Of a DNA stretch of 64,000 nt, positions 51,069 to 60,454 are shown piece after piece. Numbering within the stretch: position 1 is the first letter of the stretch; each line of letters begins with the position of its first letter. Below the pieces are notes generated by a model, which worked only from the letters and a program-made list of their open reading frames with translations, was not told the origin of the DNA and made no database searches. Origin of the DNA: Bosea sp. PAMC 26642 (GTDB lineage: Bacteria; Pseudomonadota; Alphaproteobacteria; Rhizobiales; Beijerinckiaceae); contig NZ_CP014301.1 in assembly GCF_001562255.1 (NCBI RefSeq), positions 1,488,001-1,552,000 on the forward strand, given 5' to 3'. The position numbers and the translations under genes are program-made.

Positions 51069-51256
51069 TGAAACGGTCTTTCCCTGTCCGGATGCGGCGC
51101 AAAGGGGCGCGCCGCCGGTTTTTGTCGGCGCTGCTTATAGGAACCGGCGACGCAAGTCGCAATCGTTCCCGCGGGATCGCGCTCGAGCCCATGCCCGGCG
51201 ATTGCGGCGGCGGTCAGGCATTGCTAGAGCCGGCGAAGCAAATCGGAGGCGAAGAC

Positions 51257-52018
51257 GTGACGCGCACCATCAGGCCGCTCGTGGCCGGCAATTGGAAGAT
51301 GAACGGGCTGAAGGCCGATCTCGCCATCGCGACCGAGGTTGCCAAGGGCTATGACACGGGAATGAAGGCGGCGGTCGATCTCGCGATCTGCCCGCCCGCG
51401 ACCCTGCTCTATCTCGCATCTGCGGCATTGCTCGGCTCACGCATCGCAACCGGCGGCCAGGATTGCAGCACGCAAGATTCGGGCGCCTTCACCGGCGAGA
51501 CATCCGCCGTGATGCTGGCCGATACGGGTGCGACCTTCGCCATCGTCGGCCATTCCGAGCGCCGCACCCTCCATGGCGAGACGAGCGCTACGGTCAAGGA
51601 CAAGGCGCAGGCCGCACAGAAGGCGCTGCTCGTGCCGATCGTCTGCGTCGGCGAAACCCGCGACGAGCGAGAGGCCGGCAAGGCCGTCGCCATCGTCAAG
51701 AAGCAGTTGCGCGGCTCGATCCCCGACGGCTCGACCGCGGCGACGCTCGTCGTCGCCTATGAGCCGGTCTGGGCGATCGGCACCGGGCTTACACCCACGG
51801 CTGCCGATGTCGCCGAGATGCACGAGGCGATCCGCAACGAACTCGGGCGGCTTCTCGGCAAGGTCACGGCGGCGGGCGTCCGCCTGCTCTATGGCGGCTC
51901 GGTCAAGCCCTCCAATGCGGCCGAACTGATGAACGTCGCGAATGTCGACGGCGCGCTCGTCGGCGGCGCGAGCCTCAAGGCCGAGGATTTCCTGGGCATC
52001 GCTCGCGCCTGCGCCTGA
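51257..52018 (+). CDS. tpiA: triosephosphate isomerase
   Basis: TpiA interconverts dihydroxyacetone phosphate and glyceraldehyde 3-phosphate. The 253-residue TIM barrel has the substrate Lys in [16 protein letters not shown], the catalytic His in [15 protein letters not shown], the catalytic Glu in [17 protein letters not shown], and [15 protein letters not shown] with [12 protein letters not shown] at the end. I use the GTG at 51257, which has GGAGG seven bases upstream; the open frame to 51068 is divergent promoter region. secG follows after 141 bases. Confidence 0.96.
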   Translation: MTRTIRPLVAGNWKMNGLKADLAIATEVAKGYDTGMKAAVDLAICPPATLLYLASAALLGSRIATGGQDCSTQDSGAFTGETSAVMLADTGATFAIVGHSERRTLHGETSATVKDKAQAAQKALLVPIVCVGETRDEREAGKAVAIVKKQLRGSIPDGSTAATLVVAYEPVWAIGTGLTPTAADVAEMHEAIRNELGRLLGKVTAAGVRLLYGGSVKPSNAAELMNVANVDGALVGGASLKAEDFLGIARACA

Positions 52019-52159
52019 GGACTGCTTGCCCGGCCGCTAATTGTCGGGTGGCATACCCAACACACGCATGCTATGTGCCCGCCGGGTTCGCATGTCGGCG
52101 AGCAGTCGGAGCAGGAGGCCCTTGGCGGCGTCGCGCTCCATACCCATTTTCGTGAGACC

Positions 52160-52558
52160 ATGCAGAACGTCCTCATCGTCATCCATCTGATCATCGTGGT
52201 CGCGCTCGTCGGCGTCGTCCTGCTGCAGCGCTCCGAAGGCGGCGGGCTCGGCATGGGCTCGGGCGGCGGCGGGGCAGGCGGCTTCATGACCGGCCGCGGC
52301 CAGGCGAACGCCCTGACCCGGGCCACCGCGATCCTGGCCGGCGCCTTCTTCCTGACCTCGATCGTGCTGGCGGTGCTCGCCACGCAGGGCCGCGTGCAGC
52401 GCTCGATCATCGACGGCGCTCCCGGATCGACCGCGCCTGCGGCACCGACCGGCCCGAGCGCCCCCAACGCCGGCGGCGTGCTCGACCAGTTGCGCCAGAT
52501 GCAGGCCCCGGCCGGCGGCGCGCAGCCGCCGACGCCGCCCGCGGCGCCGCAGCAATGA
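52160..52558 (+). CDS. secG: protein translocase subunit SecG
   Basis: SecG is the small auxiliary subunit of the SecYEG channel. The 132-residue protein has two transmembrane helices (about 1-22 and 55-75, MQNVLIVIHLIIVVALVGVV and ILAGAFFLTSIVLAVLAT) around the conserved loop LLQRSEGGGLGMG, followed by a Gly-rich stretch and a Pro/Ala/Gln-rich tail of about 50 residues. Such low-complexity tails are common on alphaproteobacterial SecG. Start is set by the family N-terminus; the frame is open to 52073. Confidence 0.94.
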   Translation: MQNVLIVIHLIIVVALVGVVLLQRSEGGGLGMGSGGGGAGGFMTGRGQANALTRATAILAGAFFLTSIVLAVLATQGRVQRSIIDGAPGSTAPAAPTGPSAPNAGGVLDQLRQMQAPAGGAQPPTPPAAPQQ

Positions 52559-52570
52559 GATGAAGGGCAG

Positions 52571-52597
52571 GGGCCGGGAAACCGGCCCTTCTCTTTT
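52571..52597 (+). terminator. intrinsic terminator after secG
   Basis: GGGCCGG and CCGGCCC form a stem closed by a GAAA tetraloop, followed by TTCTCTTTT, 13 bases after the secG stop. Confidence 0.82.
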
Positions 52598-52605
52598 GAC
52601 GGGAG

Positions 52606-52630
52606 ACGCCGGGCAACCGGCGTTCTTCTT
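52606..52630 (+). terminator. second tandem terminator-like hairpin before pyrG
   Basis: ACGCCGG and CCGGCGT form a stem with a GCAA tetraloop followed by TCTTCTT. It lies nine bases after the first terminator and would act as backup before pyrG. Confidence 0.6.
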
Positions 52631-52706
52631 ATGTGGACAAGCGCGCCACGCGGGGTCGCCCTGCAAGGATGTGCTTAGCGAATCGCAACCCTGCCGTTAG
52701 AGGTGA

Positions 52707-54341
<1,635 letters not shown>

Positions 54342-54385
54342 ACTTGGACGACGCGGCAAGTCTCGCCAGAATCAAGCGCGGGGAA

Positions 54386-54524
54386 CCCCTCCTGTAAGGA
54401 GAGGGGCAGGGGAGAGGTGAGGGCCCTTAGACCAGCGAAACGCTGAGCCAGCGCAGCACCGGCGAGGTCTCGCCTCAAGCGGTCAGCGTCCGACCCCTCA
54501 CCCTGCCCTCTCTCCGGGAGAGGG
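54386..54524. repeat. long interrupted inverted repeat downstream of pyrG
   Basis: The left arm, CCCCTCCTGTAAGGAGAGGG with GCAGGGGAGAGGTGAGGG, is matched in inverted orientation by CCCCTCACCCTGCCCTCTCT followed by CCGGGAGAGGG. Each arm also has its own small hairpin (CCCCTCCT/AGGAGAGGGG and CCCTCTC/GGGAGAGGG). This type of sequence is a widespread intergenic repeat in proteobacteria. It could terminate pyrG transcription. Confidence 0.65.
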
Positions 54525-55101
54525 CTCTCCATCGGGCTTCCGCGCCATCCGCGGAGGGCGCGAAGAGGCGGCGGCGCTTCCCAAAAAACTAATCCCCGCC
54601 CCTCCACACCTCCCCTATCCTCCCACCACCTCATCCCCGAGGGGCAGCCATCCGGAGGTGTGCCGTTGGTGGGGGTGGGGGCGGCGCCTGCGGGTGGAGT
54701 CACGATCCATCTCCGGGAGGCTTCGGGGCACCGCCCTGAGGATACTACGATCCCTGTGCGAGGAGCTCGCTGGAAGGGTGACGGGACGACGGACTGACGG
54801 CGACGGTCGCGACGAGCCTCAGGCGAACTGGCACCTAAGCTTCCAGATCGAACTCCCGAAATCCGAATAAGCGCGGCCCGGAGTCGTCAAATCGCCGATG
54901 AGCGGAGCGCCACGGGGCGTGCGGAGGGTGGCTAAATCCCTCCGCGCCGCTTCTGGCTCAACGAAGCGGCTATTATACCCCCGCGCCTCGCGGCGCTCCG
55001 CTCGCCCCTCATTGAAGCCGATGCGCAAAAGCGCGGTCGGCCATCGAATCACGTGCCCACTGGCGTCGATCCGACCGTCGCGTATAGTCGGAGCACCAAT
55101 A
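54525..55101. other. gene-poor stretch with G-rich tract and decayed-looking repeat sequence
   Basis: No convincing gene is visible here. A C-rich stretch (54594-54640) is followed by a G-rich tract (54667-54685, GGTGGGGGTGGGGGCGG) that could pair with it or form a quadruplex. The segment 54890-55060 has palindromic pieces such as GGAGGG/CCCTCCGC and GCCGCTTC/GAAGCGGC. A frame from GTG 54658 to 54870 encodes 70 residues (ending NWHLSFQIELPKSE) and one on the minus strand covers 54819-55127; neither has a clear ribosome site or known family, so I do not call them. Confidence 0.5.
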
Positions 55102-55527
55102 ATGGGCGGCTTGGGGGCGGGCGGCATGGCGATCTCGATGGCGGGCCTGCCCGCGTTCCTGCTGTATTTTTGCCTTGGGGCGGCGCTGATCGCCGGTTTT
55201 GCGGCGGTCTATCTGAAGCTCACCGCCCATGACGAGATTGCGCTGATCCGCGCCGGCAACCTCTCGGCGGCCGTTGCGCTCGGCGGCAACCTGACCGGTT
55301 TCTCGATTCCGCTGGAAAAGGCGATCGCGCAGGCGAGCAGCATCCCCGACTGCGTGCTCTGGGCGCTCGCAGCCATGCTGGTTCAGTTCGCGGCCTACGG
55401 GCTCGCCCGCGTCCTGATCCCCGATCTCTCGCGCAAAATCGAGGAGGACCGGCTGCCCTCGGCCGCGATGCTGGCGGTCATCGCCGTGATTTCCGGCACG
55501 CTGGCGGCAGCCAGCATGACTGTCTGA
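55102..55527 (+). CDS. DUF350 family membrane protein (YjfL-like)
   Basis: This is a 141-residue integral membrane protein with four hydrophobic segments: AGLPAFLLYFCLGAALIAGF, a second around LSAAVALGGNLTGF, CVLWALAAMLVQFAAYGLA, and AAMLAVIAVISGTLAAASM at the end. The conserved DUF350 feature is YLKLTAHDEIALIRAGNLSA. The function is unknown. I chose the ATG at 55102 with GGAG eight bases upstream; 55126 (MAISMAG) is a fallback. It is followed 11 bases later by a DUF1190 gene and then a glutathionylspermidine-synthase-like gene, the same trio as yjfL-yjfM-yjfC in E. coli, which argues for a joint envelope-related role. Confidence 0.82.
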   Translation: MGGLGAGGMAISMAGLPAFLLYFCLGAALIAGFAAVYLKLTAHDEIALIRAGNLSAAVALGGNLTGFSIPLEKAIAQASSIPDCVLWALAAMLVQFAAYGLARVLIPDLSRKIEEDRLPSAAMLAVIAVISGTLAAASMTV

Positions 55528-55538
55528 GGGAGGTCTCC

Positions 55539-56153
55539 ATGAAGCGCTCGACCCAGATCGGCCTTGCCGCAGCGGGTGTCGTCCTCGTCGCGACGGTCTG
55601 GTCGATGTCCGGCGACGAGCCGGACGAGAGCCTCGTCTACAACACGCTCGCAGACTGCCGAACCGCCGGCCAGCTCAGCGGCAGCCAATGCGAAGCCCGC
55701 TTCAACGAGGCCTCCGCCGACCATCTCCGTGACGCGAAGAAGTTCAACAATACCGGTGCCTGCGAGGCGGAATATGGTTCCGGCTCATGTCGCAGCGCAG
55801 TCTGGAACGGCGCGCAGGTCGTCATCCCCGCGCTGGCCGGCATCATGCTGGCGCGCAGCCTGTCGCAGGGCGGCGGCGCAGCGCAGCCGCTGCTGCCGCC
55901 GACGCGCGAGGCCTGCCCGCCCGGCAGCCCTGCGCAGGAATGCCAGCAGGCACGCTCGTCCACATCCTCGTCGTCCTCGTCCTCATCGGGCAGCAGCGGC
56001 TCGCGCCACAGCAGTTCGTCCCGCGCCTACTCGACGACGAGCGGGACTGCCGTGGTGGCGCGCGGAGGCACCACGGCCGGGGTTGCGACCGTCGCCTCGC
56101 GGGGCGGCTTCGGCTCGACCTCGCGTTCCTTCTCCTCCTCGTCCTCGTCCTGA
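55539..56153 (+). CDS. DUF1190 family protein (YgiB/YjfM-like) with Ser-rich tail
   Basis: This 204-residue protein starts with a short hydrophobic segment (STQIGLAAAGVVLVATVWSM) that could be a signal or anchor. The core has DUF1190 features: LADCRTAGQLSGSQCEARFN and GACEAEYGSGSC, with paired cysteines suggesting an extracytoplasmic, disulfide-bonded fold. The C-terminal 70 residues are extremely Ser-rich (several runs of six or more) and end in serine. GGGAGG precedes the ATG. The family is of unknown function. The next gene starts one base after the stop, so the two are probably coupled. Confidence 0.82.
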   Translation: MKRSTQIGLAAAGVVLVATVWSMSGDEPDESLVYNTLADCRTAGQLSGSQCEARFNEASADHLRDAKKFNNTGACEAEYGSGSCRSAVWNGAQVVIPALAGIMLARSLSQGGGAAQPLLPPTREACPPGSPAQECQQARSSTSSSSSSSSGSSGSRHSSSSRAYSTTSGTAVVARGGTTAGVATVASRGGFGSTSRSFSSSSSS

Positions 56154-56154
56154 C

Positions 56155-57324
56155 ATGCGCCGCATCCGATTGCCCGCGCGCCCGAATTGGCAGGCCGAGG
56201 TCGAGCGCCTCGGCTTCGCCTTCCACACGATCGACGGCGCGACCTATTGGGACGAGAGCGTGGCATACGAGTTCACGCTCGACGAGATCGAACGCGACAT
56301 AGAGGCCCCGACCGAGGCGATCGAGCAGCTCTGCTTCGCCTTCATCGAGAAGGCGATCGGCGACGAGGCAACTCTGACCAAACTGGCCATTCCGGAGGCG
56401 CACTGGTCCTTCGTCGCAGAATCCTGGCGGCGCGGCGACCGCAATCTCTACGGTCGGCTCGACCTCGCCTATGACGGCAAGGGCCCGGCGAAACTGCTGG
56501 AATACAACGCCGACACGCCCACCGCTTTGTTCGAATCGGCCGTGGTGCAATGGGACTGGCTCGAACAGGCGATGGCGCAGCGCCTGCTGCCGAAGGGCTG
56601 CGACCAGTTCAACTCGCTGCATGAACGCCTGATCGCGGCCTTCGGGGCCCTGCGCGAGCCCTCGCCCTACCGGCTGCATCTGGCCTGCGTCCAGAACAGC
56701 CAGGAGGACAAGGGCACGGTCGATTACCTGCAGGACTGCGCAAGGCAGGCCTGGCTCGATGCGCGCTTCAGCTACATCGAGGAGATCGGCCTGCTCTCGG
56801 ACGGCCGCTTCTGCGACGGCGCCAACCAGCCGATCGAGACCCTGTTCAAGCTCTATCCCTGGGAATGGCTCTTCCGCGAGCGCTATGCCGATGCGCTCGC
56901 CGGCTCACGCTGCCAGTTCGTCGAGCCGCCCTGGAAGGCGCTGCTCTCCAACAAGGGCTTGCTCGCCTGTCTCTGGGAGATGGAGCCGGGCCACCCCAAC
57001 CTGCTGCCTGCCTTCTTCGAGTGCGATCCACGCTGCGAGACCCTGTCGCCGCGCCGGGTGCGCAAGCCGCTTTATTCACGCGAGGGCGCCAATATCAGCC
57101 TGATCGAGCGTGGAACCGTGCTCGACAGCGACGACGGCCCCTATGGCGCCGAAGGCTACATCCTGCAGGATGCGGCGACCAACCTGTTTTCGGCGGACGG
57201 CAATTACGCCGTGCTGGGTTCTTGGCTCGTCGCCTCGCAGGCCTGCGGGCTGTGCGTCCGCGAGGATGTGACGCCGATCACCAAAAACACCTCGCGCTTC
57301 GTGCCGCATTACATCGCGCCGTGA
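56155..57324 (+). CDS. glutathionylspermidine synthase-like ATP-grasp protein (YgiC/YjfC type)
   Basis: This 389-residue protein belongs to the glutathionylspermidine synthase preATP-grasp family, which joins peptides to polyamines in the characterised members. Visible family stretches are GRLDLAYDGKGPAKLLEYNA (substrate/ATP region, about 101-120), ADTPTALFESAVVQWDWLE, LYPWEWLF, EPPWKALLSNKGLLACLWEM and LYSREGANISLIERG. There is no N-terminal amidase domain, so it is the YgiC/YjfC type, whose true substrate is not settled. The ATG is one base after the DUF1190 stop and has no clear Shine-Dalgarno, pointing to translational coupling. Confidence 0.85.
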   Translation: MRRIRLPARPNWQAEVERLGFAFHTIDGATYWDESVAYEFTLDEIERDIEAPTEAIEQLCFAFIEKAIGDEATLTKLAIPEAHWSFVAESWRRGDRNLYGRLDLAYDGKGPAKLLEYNADTPTALFESAVVQWDWLEQAMAQRLLPKGCDQFNSLHERLIAAFGALREPSPYRLHLACVQNSQEDKGTVDYLQDCARQAWLDARFSYIEEIGLLSDGRFCDGANQPIETLFKLYPWEWLFRERYADALAGSRCQFVEPPWKALLSNKGLLACLWEMEPGHPNLLPAFFECDPRCETLSPRRVRKPLYSREGANISLIERGTVLDSDDGPYGAEGYILQDAATNLFSADGNYAVLGSWLVASQACGLCVREDVTPITKNTSRFVPHYIAP

Positions 57325-57370
57325 TCGGGCTCGCCATGACGGCGTCGTGAATCGGCGCTACACAGGAGGG

Positions 57371-58246
57371 ATGGAAAACCCGACTCAAGCCCGCGGCCTC
57401 GACCATCTCGTCATCGGCGTCCGCGATCTCGACGCAGCCGGCGCGCTCTACGAGCGCCTCGGCTTCCGCGTCGGCGCCCGGAACCGCCACCCCTGGGGCA
57501 CGGAGAACCGGATCGTCCAGTTCCCCGGCTCGTTCCTCGAACTCATCGCGATCGGTGACGCAGGCGCGATCGAGGAGCCCAGGCCCGGCCGCTTCTCGTT
57601 CGGCGCTTTCGTGCGCGATGCGCTGGCACGCGGCGAAGGCATGTCGATGCTGGTGCTGGAGAGCCGCGACGCGAAGGCCGACAATCTCGCCTTCGCCGCC
57701 GCCGGAATCGGCGCCTTCGAGCCGTTCTCCTTCGAGCGTCAGGCCCGTCGCCCGAGCGGCGAGGAGGTCCGCGTCGCCTTCTCGCTCGCCTTCGCCGACG
57801 ATCCGGAGGCGCCCGAATGCGGCTTCTTCGTCTGCGAGCAGCATGAGCCCCAGAATTTCTGGAATCCCACCTTTCAGCAGCACGAAAACGGCACCACGGC
57901 GCTGACGGCTGCGATCATGGTGACGGACGATCCCGAAAAGCACCGCGCTTTCCTGACCGCCTTCACAGGTAGCGCCGAGATTTTCGAAGGCAATGAGGAT
58001 TTCGTCGTCGATCTGCCGCGCGGCCGCGTCGACGTGCTGGACGCCGAAGCTGCGAGCGCGATCTACCAGACCTCGCCGGAGCCGACGCCCGCACGCTTCC
58101 TGGGCTTCTGCGTCACCGTGCCGGCGCTCGAACCGGTCGCCGAGCGGCTGCGCGCCGCCGGCGTTCCCTTCGCGCAAGGCGAAGAGCGGCTCATCGTGCC
58201 GGCCGAAGCCGCGCTGGGATGCGTCATCGCATTCGAGCAGGCCTGA
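57371..58246 (+). CDS. VOC family protein (glyoxalase-like domain)
   Basis: This is a predicted cytosolic protein of about 291 residues with two vicinal-oxygen-chelate modules. The first begins GLDHLVIGVRDLDAAGALYE and continues GFRVGARNRHPWGTENRIVQ and FPGSFLELIAI; the second follows from NGTTALTAAIMVTDDPEKHR. It resembles the Glyoxalase_3 group of metal-dependent or metal-lost enzymes; the substrate is unknown. The ATG at 57371 has AGGAGG only one base away, too close for standard initiation; a GTG at 57347 lacks a ribosome site, so the start is uncertain. It lies 46 bases after the ligase-like gene and may be in its operon. Confidence 0.78.
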   Translation: MENPTQARGLDHLVIGVRDLDAAGALYERLGFRVGARNRHPWGTENRIVQFPGSFLELIAIGDAGAIEEPRPGRFSFGAFVRDALARGEGMSMLVLESRDAKADNLAFAAAGIGAFEPFSFERQARRPSGEEVRVAFSLAFADDPEAPECGFFVCEQHEPQNFWNPTFQQHENGTTALTAAIMVTDDPEKHRAFLTAFTGSAEIFEGNEDFVVDLPRGRVDVLDAEAASAIYQTSPEPTPARFLGFCVTVPALEPVAERLRAAGVPFAQGEERLIVPAEAALGCVIAFEQA

Positions 58247-58255
58247 GCGGAGGTC

Positions 58256-60454
58256 TCAGGCCTCCGCGCGCTCTTTTGGCAGCGAGGCGAGCAGGCCGAC
58301 CAGAGCGCGGTCGTGCAGCACGACCATGCGCTCCTTCGGCTTCAGCCAGATCGCCGCATCCTCGACGGTCTCGGCATCGACGAGCTTGGCCTGTGCCACC
58401 GCACGGTCGGGCTCGATCTCGCCGCGCCGGCGCGGATGGGCCTCGGGTAGCATCGCCTCATGGGCCTCGCGCAGCACCGGGTCGGCATGGAGCGCCTTGA
58501 TGCCGTCGGCGTCGTCGAAACCTGCCTCCGCGAACTCGGCCTGCAATGCGTTGGCGCGCAGCGCGATCGACGGCGGATCGCCTTCTTCCGGCGTCAGCAG
58601 GAGCTTGTGGCGCTTGAGCCAAAGCCCAAGCGCAAGCTGCCCGGACGCCCAGGACAGCGGAATCGCCAGCAGCAGCCCGAGGATCGTCGGCGACATCCAG
58701 GCGAACAGCGAGGTCGCGATCATGAAAGCCGAAATGCCGGCGATCAGGCCGAGCGCGCTGTGCATACGATGGCGCCGGACGATGTCCTTGAGCGGGATCG
58801 AACCGTCGTCGCGACGCTGGGGATTCCAGCCGGTGTCGCGTCCGAGCAGGATCTGGAAGACGGAGCCCGACTGGATCAGCATCATGATCGGCGCGAAGAC
58901 CGCCGAGAACAGCACCTCGATCAAAGCGGAGATCACGAGCCGGATCGCGCCGCCGCCGGCCCGCCGCAGCTTGCCGTTGAACAGGGTCAGGATCAGCCCA
59001 AACCCCTTCGGCGCCAGCAGGATCGCCATGGTCAACGCGAACAGGTTCAAGGCGCGCTCGGGATCGAAGCGCGGCCAGATCGGGAACAGGGTGAACTCCT
59101 GCGTGAAATACTCCGGCCTGGCGTAATTGACCTGCAGCACGATCATGATGCCGACGACGAGCTGCATCAGCCAGAACGGCGAGGCGAGATAGCCCATGAT
59201 GCCGGTGGAGAAATGCTGCCGGGTCGACCAGACGAAGCCTTTCGCGCCGATGATGCGCGAATGCTGCAGATTGCCCTGGCACCAGCGCCGGTCGCGGACC
59301 GAGATGTCGATCAGCGATGGCGGACTTTCCTCATAGGAGCCCGTCAGGTCCGGCAGCATGTAGACCGACCAGCCGGCGCGACGCATCAGCGCCGCCTCGA
59401 CGAAGTCGTGGCTGAGGACATGCCCGCCGAAGGGCGGCCGTCCCTTCAGGTCGGGCAGGCCGCAATGGTCGGCGAAGGCCTTCGTCCGGATGATCGCGTT
59501 GTGGCCCCAGTAGTTGCCGTCGCGGCCCGACCACATCGCCAGACCGGTCGCGATCACCGGACCGTAGACGCGGGCAGCGAATTGCTGGAGCCGGGCGAAG
59601 AAGGTGTTGCGGTTGATGATCAGGGGCAGCGACTGGATGATGCCGGAATCGGGATCGGCTTCCATCGCGGCGGCCAGATGGACGATGCAGCTGCCGGTCA
59701 TCAGGCTGTCGGCGTCGAGCACGACCATGTGCTCGTAATAGCCGCCCCAGCGTGTCACGAAGTCGGAAATATTGCCGGCCTTGCGATGATGGTTCTTGGG
59801 CCGGTGCCGATAATACACCCGCGCCTCCGGTCCGAGACGCTCGCGCAGGGCGAGGAACGCCCGCTCCTCGGCGACCCAGACATCGGGATTGGTCGTGTCG
59901 GACACGATGAAATAGTCGAAATGGGCTCCAAGGCCCGTGGCCTCGACCGATTCCCTGATCGCCGCCAAGGCCGCGAAAGTCCGCGCCGTCGATTCATTGT
60001 AGATCGGCATCACCACGACCGTGCGGTGCTGCAGGCTCTCGACCCGGCCGAAGCGCCCAGAACCGAACAGCACGCCGAAAAATCCGAGGATCGCGCTGGT
60101 GAAGGCGAGCGCGATCCAGGAGAAATTCACCGTGAACAGCACGAGCAAGGCATACTGCAGCGACGTCGTCCGGCTGACCGACACGACGCTGTACATCTCC
60201 CACGCGCCATAGGCGGTCAGCGCCATGCCGCCGCCGAAGACGAACAGCCGCTTCAGCCAGGGCGTCGTCCAACGCGACGGCGCGGCCGGCTTGCGGCGGT
60301 CGGACGCGTTCCAGCGCCGGAACGACTGGACCGGCATCACCAGCCGCTTCTCCGGCGGCGTCGCGGCCTCGGCGCCTCGCCGAATCGGCGGCGCCGGCGG
60401 CGCAGCCTGATCCTCGGGCCGGGTTTCGGTCACCACGTCCATCGATCCAGCCAT
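58256..60454 (-). CDS. opgH: glucan biosynthesis glucosyltransferase H
   Basis: OpgH (MdoH) is the inner-membrane glycosyltransferase that polymerises and exports the osmoregulated periplasmic glucan backbone. The roughly 732-residue protein has a Pro/Ala-rich cytosolic N-terminus, two membrane helices, and a GT2 domain with VVVMPIYNESTARTFAALAA, MVVLDADSLMTGSCI and the RRWCQGNLQH (QxxRW-like) motif. Several C-terminal helices follow, including FGLILTLFNGKLRRAGGGA. The start is within the end of opgG (60442, 60454 and 60505 are in frame), so the two are coupled. It is convergent with the VOC gene. Confidence 0.92.
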   Translation of the reverse strand: MAGSMDVVTETRPEDQAAPPAPPIRRGAEAATPPEKRLVMPVQSFRRWNASDRRKPAAPSRWTTPWLKRLFVFGGGMALTAYGAWEMYSVVSVSRTTSLQYALLVLFTVNFSWIALAFTSAILGFFGVLFGSGRFGRVESLQHRTVVVMPIYNESTARTFAALAAIRESVEATGLGAHFDYFIVSDTTNPDVWVAEERAFLALRERLGPEARVYYRHRPKNHHRKAGNISDFVTRWGGYYEHMVVLDADSLMTGSCIVHLAAAMEADPDSGIIQSLPLIINRNTFFARLQQFAARVYGPVIATGLAMWSGRDGNYWGHNAIIRTKAFADHCGLPDLKGRPPFGGHVLSHDFVEAALMRRAGWSVYMLPDLTGSYEESPPSLIDISVRDRRWCQGNLQHSRIIGAKGFVWSTRQHFSTGIMGYLASPFWLMQLVVGIMIVLQVNYARPEYFTQEFTLFPIWPRFDPERALNLFALTMAILLAPKGFGLILTLFNGKLRRAGGGAIRLVISALIEVLFSAVFAPIMMLIQSGSVFQILLGRDTGWNPQRRDDGSIPLKDIVRRHRMHSALGLIAGISAFMIATSLFAWMSPTILGLLLAIPLSWASGQLALGLWLKRHKLLLTPEEGDPPSIALRANALQAEFAEAGFDDADGIKALHADPVLREAHEAMLPEAHPRRRGEIEPDRAVAQAKLVDAETVEDAAIWLKPKERMVVLHDRALVGLLASLPKERAEA

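Noticed and set aside
54342..55101. tmRNA, RNase P RNA, 6S or SRP RNA in the large gap after pyrG
   Set aside because: I looked for the conserved cores of these RNAs (acceptor/T-loop ends, GAGGAAAGTCC, GGTCAGGTCCGGAAGG) and found none. A new RNA is not excluded.
54898..55101. Remnant of a DUF559 endonuclease-like gene (VAKSLRAASGSTKRLLY...)
   Set aside because: The first 20 residues loosely recall that family, but the following RRQ...PIGPY-type core is absent, so the resemblance is too weak to report.
54819..55127. 102-residue minus-strand ORF before the DUF350 gene
   Set aside because: It lies across palindromic repeat-like sequence, lacks a ribosome site and has no family resemblance.
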